Assembly (NCBI RefSeq): GCF_014133895.1
Contig: NC_050734.1
Coordinates: forward strand, 620,001-684,000
DNA from: Torulaspora globosa
Taxonomy: Eukaryota; Ascomycota; Saccharomycetes; Saccharomycetales; Saccharomycetaceae
Length of the DNA stretch: 64,000 nt
Direction: 5' to 3'
The notes beneath the pieces were generated by a model, which did not search any database, was not told where the DNA came from, and worked only from the letters and a program-made list of their open reading frames with translations. The position numbers and the translations under genes were made by a program. Position 1 is the stretch's first letter, and the number at the start of each line of letters is the position of its first letter. Shown here piece after piece: positions 41,901-50,703 of the stretch.

Positions 41901-42451
41901 GTGACGTTGCATCTTATAACATGTATCCAAAGGTTTACGAAGACTTCCACAAGATCAAGGAGAAATACGGTGACTTATCGGTTCTTCCAACTAAGAACTT
42001 CCTCTCGCCACCACAGATCGGTGAAGAAATTGAAGTTACCATCGAACAGGGTAAGACTTTGATTATCAAACATCAAGCAGTTGGGGACTTGAATAAAGAA
42101 ACCGGTATCAGAGAAGTTTATTTTGAATTGAATGGTGAACTAAGAAAGATTCCAGTGGCTGACAGATCACAAAAGGTCGAAACCATCTCCAAGCCAAAGG
42201 CTGATGGTCACGACCCACTTCAGATTGGTGCCCCAATGGCTGGTGTTATTGTTGAAATCAAGGTACATAAGGGCTCACTGGTCAAGAAGGGCGAGCCAGT
42301 TGCTGTCTTGAGTGCCATGAAAATGGAAATGGTTATCTCTGCACAATCCAATGGACAAGTCAAGGAGGTCTATGTTAACGACGGTGAAAATGTCGATGCC
42401 TCCGACCTACTGGTGGTTCTGGAAGAAGCTGTCCCACCAGCAAAGGAGTAA
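38918..42451 (+). CDS. PYC1: Pyruvate carboxylase (single PYC1/PYC2 ortholog)
   Basis: A cytosolic biotin-dependent enzyme converting pyruvate, bicarbonate and ATP to oxaloacetate (anaplerosis). The start is the ATG at 38918; the frame above opens with TTG. The 1177 aa protein compares with 1178 and 1180 in S. cerevisiae. The biotin carboxylase domain (about 15-470) has LLVANRGEIPIRIFR and the ATP-grasp loop KAAFGGGGRGMR. The carboxyltransferase domain (about 555-830) has TLIMDTTWRDAHQSLLATR. The C-terminal biotinyl domain has AMKMEM with the biotin-accepting Lys at 1135. No presequence, consistent with cytosolic location. Only one gene is present, where YBR218C and YGL062W are ohnologs. Confidence 0.97.
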   Translation: MSNKKLSGLRDNFSLLGEKNKLLVANRGEIPIRIFRSAHELSMRTVAIYSHEDRLSMHRLKSDEAYVIGEEGKYTPVGAYLAIDEIINIAKQHNVDFIHPGYGFLSENAEFASKVAASGITWIGPPAEVIDAVGDKVSARNLALAANVPTVPGTPGPIDSVEEAQAFVEKYGYPVIIKAAFGGGGRGMRVVREGDDIAGAFQRATSEARTAFGNGTCFIERFLVKPKHIEVQLLADNYGNVVHLFERDCSVQRRHQKVVEVAPAKTLPVEVRNAILTDAVKLAHTAGYRNAGTAEFLVDNQNRHYFIEINPRIQVEHTITEEITGIDIVAAQIQIAAGASLEQLGLLQDRITTRGFAIQCRITTEDPAKNFQPDTGRLEVYRSAGGNGVRLDGGNAYAGAVISPHYDSMLVKCSCSGSTYEIVRRKMIRALIEFRIRGVKTNIPFLLTLLTHPVFVNGDYWTTFIDDTPQLFQMISSQNRAQKLLHYLADLAVNGSSIKGQIGLPKLKTHPTIPRLHNADGEIINVSTTAPPDGWRQVLLKYGPEEFARRVRGFKGTLIMDTTWRDAHQSLLATRVRTYDLAAIAPTTAHALSGAFALECWGGATFDVAMRFLHEDPWERLRTLRKLVPNIPFQMLLRGANGVAYSSLPDNAIDHFVKQAKDNGVDIFRVFDALNDLEQLKVGVDAVKKAGGVVEATVCYSGDMLQPGKKYNLDYYLEVTGKIVEMGTHILGIKDMAGTLKPSAAKLLVGSIRAKYPDLPIHVHTHDSAGTAVASMAACALAGADVVDVATNSMSGLTSQPSMNALLASLDGQIETNIDVKKTRELDAYWAEIRLLYSCFEADLKGPDPEVYEHEIPGGQLTNLLFQAQQLGLGEKWAETKRAYKEANYLLGDLVKVTPTSKVVGDLAQFMVSNKLTSDDVKRLANSLDFPDSVMDFFEGLIGQPYGGFPEPLRTDILRNKRRKLTVRPGLELAPFDLEKIKEDLQDRFGDIDECDVASYNMYPKVYEDFHKIKEKYGDLSVLPTKNFLSPPQIGEEIEVTIEQGKTLIIKHQAVGDLNKETGIREVYFELNGELRKIPVADRSQKVETISKPKADGHDPLQIGAPMAGVIVEIKVHKGSLVKKGEPVAVLSAMKMEMVISAQSNGQVKEVYVNDGENVDASDLLVVLEEAVPPAKE

Positions 42452-42943
42452 CTTTACCGTTACTTCACCACGCTTCTTTATATTCATTAGAACAATTATA
42501 CATTGTACTTTAGCTATGTCACCCTAGTGGGGGCATATAACGTTATCTAATAGATCAGTTGACCATTCTGTTTTGGAATGATCCAGTTCAATAAACTGTA
42601 GTGCCCTATTTCTTAAGTCATAAGTCATAAACAAACGATAAACCGTTTACGACTCAGTCTTTATAGCGCCCAAGCTAACACGCAGTCTACCGAAGTTGGT
42701 AAAACCTAATACGACAGCTCGGTATTAGCTAGACTGGACAAAGTCATCCAAGCCAGCAAAATCACAACCAAATAGCAGGCTAGCAATTTCAAGTTAACCC
42801 AGAACAGAACATCACTCACTATCAAACATGACTGTTTGAGAAGGCAATGACGCTCAATTAAGTCATGACTTATGACTATGACTTATGACTTGAGAAAATA
42901 CCCTGTTGCGAACTCAAAGCAAGCTTCACAAAAGCTGGAAGTT
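42452..42943. repeat. PYC-DUO1 tail-to-tail spacer with inverted and tandem repeats
   Basis: A 492 bp spacer between two convergent genes. AAGTCATAAGTCATAA at 42615-42630 is repeated in inverted form near 42875-42891. The right arm also contains the 14-bp palindrome TAAGTCATGACTTA at 42859-42872 and a perfect tandem of ATGACTTATGACT (42865-42877 and 42878-42890). The arms enclose about 240 bp. Because both genes end here, these are not ordinary promoter elements. Confidence 0.75.
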
Positions 42944-43654
42944 TCATCGAAACATTTTCCTAGAGCTACTAGCTGTCGGTCTTGTCAATCTCGATGTAAC
43001 TTTTGGGATTGCTGACGGCCTCCTCATCCTTGAGTTCGTAATTGCTTTATTAGACCCACTCTTTGCGAGTCGGCCGCCGCTCCCAGGCCTCAGACCTCCG
43101 GAAGTCTGACCACCCGACGTTGACTGTTCAGTAAACGTCTTCTTTGCCTTTTCGTTTGCAACCTGCTGCTTCAATGCCTCTATCTCCCTCATCTTCTCAG
43201 AAATAACTGTCTCCACTGTAACTGAGTCATCCTTGCGCAGTTGAGCTTCCGAGTACTTGAGATACTCTTCCGAGTCCATCAGCTTATTCACGTAGCCCGC
43301 TTGCGACTGTATATTGACCCAAGAATCAAGCATGGCGTTGGTCGACTTGCAAATTTCATGTATTCTTCTCAGGTGTGACGGCACTGCCTTCTGCAACGAG
43401 TTATTGACCGATTCGAACATCGGTATCAGCTTATCAAGCGTTTCCAATTCTCTCAACATCGATTGAGTATTCACCAACGAGTTGTGAGATGCTGTTTGAT
43501 AGTCCTTCCCTTTGACCTGGTCAAAACTGTTCATTCCCAGGTTTGATCTCATCTGATCGAACATTTGCGGTATTAGCCTATTCACAGAGTTGTCCATCCT
43601 GTGATTGTCCCGGCCATTATCTGGTTGGCCATCTGGCACATTATCTTGGCTCAT
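42944..43654 (-). CDS. DUO1: Duo1, DASH/Dam1 complex subunit
   Basis: A subunit of the ten-protein Dam1/DASH ring complex that couples kinetochores to microtubule plus ends. It is 236 aa (247 in S. cerevisiae). The central helical core (about 60-165: TQSMLRELETLDKLIPMFESVNNSLQKAVPSHLRRIHEICKSTNAMLDSWVNIQSQAGY) is the typical Duo1 coiled-coil region. The N-terminus is Asn/Asp-rich and disordered; the C-terminus is Ser/Arg-rich and basic, ending in SRKMFR, suited to microtubule contact or Aurora B phosphorylation. It matches YGL061C, convergent with PYC. Confidence 0.94.
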   Translation of the reverse strand: MSQDNVPDGQPDNGRDNHRMDNSVNRLIPQMFDQMRSNLGMNSFDQVKGKDYQTASHNSLVNTQSMLRELETLDKLIPMFESVNNSLQKAVPSHLRRIHEICKSTNAMLDSWVNIQSQAGYVNKLMDSEEYLKYSEAQLRKDDSVTVETVISEKMREIEALKQQVANEKAKKTFTEQSTSGGQTSGGLRPGSGGRLAKSGSNKAITNSRMRRPSAIPKVTSRLTRPTASSSRKMFR

Positions 43655-43804
43655 CGCTGGTTTGTTTAGTGTCTAAGGTACTTAAAAGGAATGCAATTCG
43701 CGTTGCCTCTATCTAACCTAAATCGTGTACAACATTGCAACATCTAGCTATTTCCAACGGATGACTGCCCAGAGGCGTTAGACGTATCTCAGCACTGCTC
43801 CTCT

Positions 43805-44497
43805 TCAACCGAATGCCACTGTCCCGCAGTAGCTAACGATGAGTTCGTTATCAACTTTGAATTGAGACCACAGATCGCCGACGATTTGCTGCGGGTTCGG
43901 CGCAAATGAGTTGTTTATATAGCAGTAAACCTGGTCTACCTTCAAGCTCTTGCTTAGAAACTTTGTGACCAGCGCAAACGGCTGCGCTGCCGATATTCTG
44001 CACACCGACGGTTTGACCTGCGGGATGGATCCTATAGGTTGGAACTTGATCTGTACCTTGGTCTGTCTCGGACCGCCTGTGTCACTCTCCTCAGCCTGGT
44101 ACTTTTCAAGAGCTTCACTGGTCGCTTTCGGCAATTTGTTCAGTAGAAGAGATGTAGTCATCGGTACCTCTCGCTGCAGCAGCTCTGATCCTTCAGAATC
44201 TATTAGATTCGCCTGTTTCTCGGTGCCCTCCTTGTTTTCCCCTTCAGCGGCAACCAAACCAAGCATTGATAGCCTCCTACTGAAATGTTCAAGCTTTCTC
44301 TGCATCATATTAGAAGTATTGTTAGAGTGCGAGTCTTGGCTGGCTTCTTGTTGCGGGTGTGCTCCAACATTCGCTGAGCTAGACAAACTGGACTGTCCAG
44401 ACTCATCATTGTCACTTTCACTCTCCAGAATCCTGCTCATATGGCTCCTAACCGCAGCGAGTTTCCTCTGCGTGTAGATGTGCTGTAGGATTGACAT
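43805..44497 (-). CDS. ATG12: Autophagy ubiquitin-like protein Atg12
   Basis: A ubiquitin-like modifier attached to Atg5 through Atg7 and Atg10; the conjugate acts as E3 for Atg8 lipidation. It is 230 aa (186 in S. cerevisiae), the extra length lying in the low-complexity N-terminal part. The ubiquitin-like domain covers about the last 90 residues: VQIKFQPIGSIPQVKPSVCRISAAQPFALVTKFLSKSL and YCYINNSFAPNPQQIVGDLW. It ends in the required C-terminal glycine (GTVAFG). It matches YBR217W. Its start is only 85 bp from the start of divergent YBP1/2. Confidence 0.94.
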   Translation of the reverse strand: MSILQHIYTQRKLAAVRSHMSRILESESDNDESGQSSLSSSANVGAHPQQEASQDSHSNNTSNMMQRKLEHFSRRLSMLGLVAAEGENKEGTEKQANLIDSEGSELLQREVPMTTSLLLNKLPKATSEALEKYQAEESDTGGPRQTKVQIKFQPIGSIPQVKPSVCRISAAQPFALVTKFLSKSLKVDQVYCYINNSFAPNPQQIVGDLWSQFKVDNELIVSYCGTVAFG

Positions 44498-44582
44498 AAT
44501 AAGGTCGGTCTTTCATCTAACCATACTACTTACAAACATCAACATCAAGAGAAAACTTAGAGATTGGACACTCTGCGACGCT

Positions 44583-46565
44583 ATGGAGAGCATTGATACT
44601 ATCTGTGATAATCTGGAGGCAGCATTTGCCGATCAGAAGGATGATCCCCTTTCGCTAGTTACCATAATCGAGATGTACAGCGACCAAGTAGAATCCGAGG
44701 GTAAAGAGGAGGAGAAAGAGAAGTACCTGGAAAAGCTGAGTGAACTTCTTGTTGCTCATCCAGATGTGGTTGCACAGATTGGCTGGGATTTACCCAAAGG
44801 GCTTTTGAACTTTTACGTTTCTCCAAACCTTTTCCCATATCGACGCCTGAGAAGCAACAAGATCGTGGTTGGAGTGATGAACTGCTTTCAGGAGATCGCA
44901 GTGCAGGGAAATCCAAAAGAATGCTTGCTAACTGGTTGCCAGTTGCTTTCAGAGCTTACCATGGAACACATCTCCCAGGAACTGGTTGAGATTGAAAAGC
45001 GCGACAGTGCTCATAAGGAAGTGCTGGAGTCTTTTAAGGACTTTACGTCTCCCGCTGAGCTTATACTGGGGCTGAAGAGCCATGTTCTGTTTGAATTGAT
45101 CCAGACGGTGCTTAGAAGAATTGAAACGCTGTACCCTTCAAAGTTTCTGGGCATGGCAGTTTCTGTCATTTGCAAATTTTTGAGATCCAACATGGACGAA
45201 GTTGATAATACGGCGTTCTTCTTGCGCCGTATCTTTGCATTCTGCCGAAACTATGCCCCCAAGGAAGTCTCAGACGATGCTGCAGATTTGAAGGAATTGG
45301 GCAGCAAGGAGGTGGACAAGATCAAGGAGGACGAGGCGATTCTGCAGGGGAAGCTTCTTCGTAACCTCTGCACATTTGCGGTCGGGTTCTGTATGAAGAG
45401 GAAGCATCTTAGACATGATGTTCAATACTATGGTTCGTTCTCTGACGTCAAGACTGAAAAGCATCCTTACTATGAGGAGCTTTTTGAAGCGTGTTCAAGA
45501 TTCTATCAGCTGGCTTATTCGTTTGACATAGATCTTAGAGAGGAATTTTTGAGCGTCATAAAGGGCAGCAGAGACATTTACAAATCTTTGCCGCCGGATT
45601 CAGAGATCTCTAGCGATGAGGCCCGTCGTGGCATCGGACAAGTGGTTTATCAGCTGTCTCATACTTATCATCTGCAAAAGATGGCTAAAGCTACGGAATT
45701 GGAGCTTGATCCCTTCGGAATTGTCGTACTTTCCGGATTGAACTACTTGGTGACCGGCAAACATTTATACCCTGAAATCAAGCTGCAGGATGCCATTTAC
45801 TTATACATTAGGTTCGCTACGCCTTCACTGTTCACCGATCTTTATTTCAATGAAGCAGCAGAGGAAATTTCCCGTTATTGGCTATGGGTAGCAATAACGA
45901 ACTCAGGTTACAAAGAGTTGAAAGGACAATTGGTAGAAATGCCCTCATATATAAACGCTGTTCTGCTACAGATGTTGCTTTTGCGAAACTGTGAGCAAGC
46001 CAATGAGCAGTCACGCATGGTCACTTTCACCCTTTTGACTCGTTTGTTGTGCTTGATGCCTGAAGAGACTACGTTCTCTTTCAGCTTAGACACCTTACTC
46101 ACTTGCCCATATGTCAAACCGAAAATTTGCATGCTTGGAATCATGAAAGACCTAATGTTGAGATCTTGCCAGTGCAAACGGGACTTGGCTGCTCAGCTGA
46201 TGGACCTCAAACTTAAGGATAACGACTCGGTAACGGACTCCCAAAAGATTGCATCTCAGGGATCGCCTCCGCCATTACCACAAAGAGCATTCTTGTCGCT
46301 CAACGAGGATAGGATGGCTTGTATCCACAGCGTGGCGTTAATGGCAGTTGATAAAGCTTCGAAAGAGGAGCGCCAAAAAGAAGACCTCCTTCTCTTGCTC
46401 AACTACCTGAACTTTTTCAACGCTCTTAGAAACAAATGGGATAAGAACCTCTTGAAGTCGATTCATTTGGAAATTGCAGCCCATTTCAATGACGGCACGG
46501 AGGAGAAGTTACCTGAGATTGGATTCATAAAAGTTGCAAACGATACTTTAGGCAATAATCTGTAG
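44583..46565 (+). CDS. YBP1: Ybp1/Ybp2-family protein
   Basis: The single ortholog of the ohnologs YBP1 (YBR216C, binds Yap1 and is needed for its activation by peroxide through Gpx3/Hyr1) and YBP2 (YGL060W, linked to kinetochores). The 660 aa length lies between those of Ybp1 (674) and Ybp2 (641). The start is the ATG at 44583 (MESIDTICDNLEAAFADQ); an in-frame ATG at 44478 lies inside the divergent ATG12 coding sequence and is unlikely. The protein is helical throughout, with no membrane segment, as expected for the YAP-binding/ALF4/glomulin-like family. Which of the two S. cerevisiae functions it carries cannot be read from the sequence. Confidence 0.92.
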   Translation: MESIDTICDNLEAAFADQKDDPLSLVTIIEMYSDQVESEGKEEEKEKYLEKLSELLVAHPDVVAQIGWDLPKGLLNFYVSPNLFPYRRLRSNKIVVGVMNCFQEIAVQGNPKECLLTGCQLLSELTMEHISQELVEIEKRDSAHKEVLESFKDFTSPAELILGLKSHVLFELIQTVLRRIETLYPSKFLGMAVSVICKFLRSNMDEVDNTAFFLRRIFAFCRNYAPKEVSDDAADLKELGSKEVDKIKEDEAILQGKLLRNLCTFAVGFCMKRKHLRHDVQYYGSFSDVKTEKHPYYEELFEACSRFYQLAYSFDIDLREEFLSVIKGSRDIYKSLPPDSEISSDEARRGIGQVVYQLSHTYHLQKMAKATELELDPFGIVVLSGLNYLVTGKHLYPEIKLQDAIYLYIRFATPSLFTDLYFNEAAEEISRYWLWVAITNSGYKELKGQLVEMPSYINAVLLQMLLLRNCEQANEQSRMVTFTLLTRLLCLMPEETTFSFSLDTLLTCPYVKPKICMLGIMKDLMLRSCQCKRDLAAQLMDLKLKDNDSVTDSQKIASQGSPPPLPQRAFLSLNEDRMACIHSVALMAVDKASKEERQKEDLLLLLNYLNFFNALRNKWDKNLLKSIHLEIAAHFNDGTEEKLPEIGFIKVANDTLGNNL

Positions 46566-46628
46566 ATACCTATCATTTGACTAAGTAATGCTGTGCTAAA
46601 ACATCTCTGAGGAATGTAGAGACTTCAA

Positions 46629-48282
46629 CTATTTATTCTTCACGCCACCTCGTTTCATCGTCCCGTCCGTCCTTTCAAGGCTTCCATAATGTCCTTTTTC
46701 AATCAGTGGTCCAAAATAGACGAAAAATCCATCCTTTGTAGCTGCACGCTGTTCTTCCCAGAGCAGCTCGGAATCGTCAATGAAAGGATCCTCGATATCA
46801 TATTTACCAATTAGACTTTTTCCTTTATTTGGATGTGATTTTTTCTTCGGTGAGGCCATTATCTTTTCCTCGTCACCTTCATCTTCCTCATCGTCATCTC
46901 CTTCATCGTCAACTTCCACAAGATCCTCGCCTTCTTCATCTTCTGCATTTCCAACAGTGTTTGTCGTATTCAGCTGAGTCAAAAGGTTTCTTTTAGCAAC
47001 TTTAACATCAGTTATGTTGCTCTCACTCTGTGTAGCGTGGAATTTATCGTGAACAAGCTTGTAGAAGTTGAATGAGACTTGACCATTTTCGTCTAAATAC
47101 TCATTAGTCTTAGAAGAGTACAATGGAACATCCAAAACTATCGTAGGATCCTGTATCTCTTTCGTTACTTTTCCACGCTCAAATAGGTCAAGTAAAGAGG
47201 GCGACTTTATTGCTGGCGCCGCGACTAGCTTCTTAGGCGTCTTCCCCTTCGTTGATGAGCTTTGTTCCTTCTTTACAGCGGCTTTCTTCTTGGTGTCACC
47301 TGCCTTAGAAGGCACACCGCCTTCTTTTTTATCTGATACTTTACTAGCAGTTTTCTTGCCTTCTTTCTTGGCGGTAGTTTTCTCCGAGTTCTGTTTGCCA
47401 CCATTCTCGTTCTCAGACTGCCCTTTGCTAGCGGTGCTCTTTTCCGATCCACTCTTAGATGTTGCAGGAGCAGTCGCGTCCTTCTTGACGGTCTTCGAGA
47501 CTTTCCTGCCCTCACCTGCGGTCCTCGTGTTGGCCTTGGGCTTCGACGGCACCGTGGCGGTCAGGCTCACTTTCTTCTCCTTTTCTGCCACTTTACCTCC
47601 AGCGCTAGATGTAGCTGCAACAGCAGGCTTCTTAGTCTGCCCTGACGCCTTTTCACCCGACAAGTTTACTGGTGAGCTTATCCGAGCGACCAAGACGCCC
47701 GGAGCGTCAGGCGAGTCGTTCTTCGCAAGGGCGTTTCCCCCAGCTTTCTGTGTCGGCAGAATAACCTTGGGCGGATTAGAGCCCTGTCTAGCTTGCTGTG
47801 TTGGAGATTGTGGAACATTCTGGCTCTTGGAAGCCGACAAATCCCGTTCCGGTTCGATACTAGGCGAAAGAAGTGAAGATATCCTCAGTTGTTCCATCTT
47901 CACAGCACCAGCGGCGCTCTGAACCAGTATTTCGTCCGCATCCGTATCAGTCTCATTCTTGAAACTTGACACTAGAGCAGGTGGTGATAGCGATACGGGA
48001 ATTCCTGGCGAAGGTGATGTTCCCTTTACATGTTTCCTATTCTTGGCCAATTCTTGCGCTATATTCGGGATTCTCTTGCTCTCCTTCTTGATCCTCTTGG
48101 CACTCTCACCGGATTCCTCCCTCTTGACTGCTCTCCTCTTCTGCTCAACAGTCTTCACACTCTTTTCGCTCTGGACATCATCAGTACTCGCATTAGCAGC
48201 AACTGGGCCTACAACTTGTCAGTTAAAGTGGTTCTTTGTAAATTTTCAAAAGAGAGTTTAATCACATACTTTCTTCACTCAT
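46629..48282 (-). CDS. HPC2: Hpc2, HIR complex subunit, two exons
   Basis: A subunit of the HIR histone H3-H4 chaperone complex, which represses histone genes outside S phase. Exon 1 is 13 nt (48282-48270, ATG AGT GAA GAA A) and exon 2 runs 48208-46629; the joined protein is 530 aa (about 625 in S. cerevisiae) and begins MSEESPVAANASTDDVQSEK. The body is Lys/Ser/Ala-rich and disordered. Near the C-terminus lies the Hpc2-related domain (PTIVLDVPLYSSKTNEYLDENGQVSFNFYKLVHDKF), an acidic tract, and DIEDPFIDDSELLWEEQ. Without splicing the frame stops at codon 7. As I recall, the S. cerevisiae gene (YBR215W) also has an intron near its start. Confidence 0.92.
48209..48269 (-). other. HPC2: Spliceosomal intron of HPC2 (61 nt)
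   Basis: The donor GTATGT starts at 48269 and the acceptor TTGTAG ends at 48209. The best branch candidate, AACTGAC at 48224-48218, departs from TACTAAC and lies close to the acceptor. Joining the exons restores the HPC2 frame in phase 1, which is the main support. Confidence 0.85.
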
Positions 48283-49007
48283 CCTGGAGCCTTATCCTTG
48301 ATTAACTGTGCTGTTGCTGCGTGTAGCATAAAGATGGACTCAAGAAGCCTATCTCTTCCTTTAAGCTAAGGACGCGCGATCCCATCACCACTGCTAAGAC
48401 AGCCAATAACAGACCATAAGGCGACTCTCGATGGTTCGCTCTGATCCCACCCATCGTAAAGAGCGGCCAGAATATACTGGTTGCTGACCGTACCCTTCCA
48501 GAAGTGGTCAGGAAAGTCCGGCGGCTGCGGCGCCACCGAGGTCTGGCAACAGGAGATGAAAGCCAGCATTTGATCCAAATCGTTCAATTGAGAAGGAGAA
48601 CTTTTGTGGTTTGGAGCTGGCGCTTTATTGCTGAATGGCTGGTTCGGTGTCTTTAGAACACTGAAACACAGAGATGTTTAAAAAGCGACATCGGGCAAGG
48701 GAAGACGTCGTGATTCTGACATAGACGTAGTACATCTACGGTGATATTGGTCAATTCAAGAGCTTTATTTAGGCAGTTGGTCCGACCGTTCCAAGGTGCC
48801 CGAGACACAGCAGCCCGAAGTTCCGTTAGAACATGTCACGACAACCGAAGTACAAGGTGCCGAAGAGCAACTGGAGCTCACCGCCAGTTCTTTCTGTTGG
48901 TTTGACATCAGAACCTGTACTTCCGAGCGAACGCAGGTGTTTTAAACTGTAAAAAAGGTCCGGAGAAGCACTGACTATGACGAAGAGGCGGATTGGGCAA
49001 AAGAGCA
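48283..49007. other. HPC2-PKP2 divergent region
   Basis: A 725 bp divergent interval. Apart from the small frame at 48366-48569 it shows no recognisable element. Confidence 0.4.
48366..48569 (-). CDS. Possible small gene of unknown function
   Basis: An ATG-initiated frame of 67 codons (MLAFISCC...GDGIARP) between HPC2 and PKP2. The same frame stays open for about 38 more codons upstream, without an ATG, up to about 48677, where CTGTGTTTCAG resembles a 3' splice site; I found no convincing donor or branch further up. The composition (ILAALYDGWDQSEPSRVALWSVIG) is compatible with a folded protein. I do not recognise it, and S. cerevisiae has no gene I know of at this place. It could be a chance frame, a relic, or the last exon of an unrecognised gene. 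Confidence 0.3.
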   Translation of the reverse strand: MLAFISCCQTSVAPQPPDFPDHFWKGTVSNQYILAALYDGWDQSEPSRVALWSVIGCLSSGDGIARP

Positions 49008-50471
49008 ATGAAGAAGTTATTAAGGCGGTCGATACGATGGAAGCATTCGGTTCACACCCCGGACATATCTCAGACACCGAACTTTACCAAATACTCACCG
49101 ATTCGGCCTATCAATGAAGAATTGGCACCATACGTACTGGAGACCATGCGGGCGTTCCCTACTGGGTCTCGGCATGTGAACCAACAGCATTACTATCACA
49201 ATCGAACTGTGTTGATTGAGGACTATCTGCGAAAGAAGCCGCACCCGGTGTCGCTGATGCAATTGGCGCAGTATTACGACGATTCTGCGCAGCTGACGAA
49301 ACAAAAGATTATCAACTCGGGCAAGTTTGTTAAGGAGGAGCTGGCGATAAGGATGGCGCATAAGTTGCATTCTCTGCAGCAGTTGCCCTTCCATGTAGTG
49401 AACAACTTCCATTTTGTTCAGGCCTACGAGTCATACTACAATATCTTCGAAAGGTTCAGGAAATACCCGACGATACGCACGATAGAAGATAACGAGAAGT
49501 TTGCCGCATTTTTGCGGCGGATCCTCCAAGATTTCAATTCGCTGAATCTGCCCCACCTGGTCATGGGGGCCTTGGAATGCACCATATTGGATCTGTACCC
49601 GCAGGATAAGATGGACGAGTTGCTGTCAAGTCTGCTGAGGGCCCGTATATCGAGGCGGCTGATCGTAGAGGAGCACATCAGTATCACGTCCAACTATTCA
49701 AGCGGTAAGAAGGAGAACACGCTGGTCCTCGGTGACATTTTCCAGGAGTGTTCTGCCAAAGAGTACATCCTGCAGGCCAGCAAGACGTGCGAAAAATTCA
49801 TCAAGGACATGTACTACGAGAGTATGGCGCTCCCGGAGCTGTTTATTGACGGCGAAGTCGATCTAAAGTTTTACTTCCTGCCCACCCACCTCAAGTATCT
49901 TCTGGGCGAAATACTGAGAAACACCTACGAGGCCACCGTGAAGGACTACATAAGGCAGGGGCTCGATAAGCCGCAGCCGATCTGCATAACCATTGTCAAG
50001 AACGATGAGTCGTTCCTCTTCCGCATCTCGGACAGGGCCGGCGGCATCCCGATCAATGACAAGAATATCTGGTCGTTCGGCAAGAGCAAAGAGCGGGCGA
50101 GCGAATCTCTCGAGAACTTTCACAGGCTGCCGGGGCTGCAGACCGTGTCTCTCTACGACCATTTGTACCAGACGAACAACGCCATCTCAGTCGACAAGGC
50201 GAACAGACCCTACCGACACACTTCGCTGGAGCCCATGAGCCACACAAACCTTACAGGCGCTAAGTTCAAGTTCGAGACCCCCCTCATCAAGCTGATGCAG
50301 AGGTCCTATCGCTACAAACTGGGCATCGGCCTCGCGATGTGCAAGGTATACGCCGAGTACTGGAACGGCGATCTCACACTCCACTCGCTGCCCGGCTACG
50401 GGACCGACACGGTGCTGAAACTCGGTAATCTGATCCACTCGGCCAAGAAGTTGCAGCTGGACAAGGTCTAA
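49008..50471 (+). CDS. PKP2: Pkp2, mitochondrial pyruvate dehydrogenase kinase
   Basis: A protein kinase of the mitochondrial PDK/BCKDK family (GHKL ATPase fold) that phosphorylates the E1 alpha subunit of pyruvate dehydrogenase and so inactivates the complex. It starts at the ATG at 49008 and has 487 aa (491 in S. cerevisiae). The N-terminus MKKLLRRSIRWKHSVHT looks like a presequence. Visible are the PDK helical domain (LMQLAQYYDD, NLPHLVMGALE), the N-box LGEILRNTYEATVKD (about 295-309), the G1 box DRAGGIP (about 342) and the G2 box LGIGLAMCKVYAEYWNGD (about 437-454). It matches YGL059W. PDB1, another part of the same complex, is also in the window. Confidence 0.95.
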   Translation: MKKLLRRSIRWKHSVHTPDISQTPNFTKYSPIRPINEELAPYVLETMRAFPTGSRHVNQQHYYHNRTVLIEDYLRKKPHPVSLMQLAQYYDDSAQLTKQKIINSGKFVKEELAIRMAHKLHSLQQLPFHVVNNFHFVQAYESYYNIFERFRKYPTIRTIEDNEKFAAFLRRILQDFNSLNLPHLVMGALECTILDLYPQDKMDELLSSLLRARISRRLIVEEHISITSNYSSGKKENTLVLGDIFQECSAKEYILQASKTCEKFIKDMYYESMALPELFIDGEVDLKFYFLPTHLKYLLGEILRNTYEATVKDYIRQGLDKPQPICITIVKNDESFLFRISDRAGGIPINDKNIWSFGKSKERASESLENFHRLPGLQTVSLYDHLYQTNNAISVDKANRPYRHTSLEPMSHTNLTGAKFKFETPLIKLMQRSYRYKLGIGLAMCKVYAEYWNGDLTLHSLPGYGTDTVLKLGNLIHSAKKLQLDKV

Positions 50472-50703
50472 CACAGCTTGGAGCCATCTGGCTGCCATTA
50501 TGATTCGGCCTATTTTCACGTGATGAAGATGTGTTAGCCATAGCGACATTTTGTATGTAAGCTGTGAATCTTGCATCGCCACCGCTAATCACAGAGACAG
50601 CAAGCCATTAAATAAGCTTAGTACTACTTTAAACAGATTTCTGAGTATCAAATAGTAGTTCAAATATCAGTACGGGACATAGAGGTGAACGGAACGTATA
50701 ACG

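Noticed and set aside
47290..47922. 210-codon open frame antisense to HPC2
   Set aside because: Phe/Leu/Ser-rich mirror of the Lys/Ala/Ser-rich Hpc2 body; not independent.
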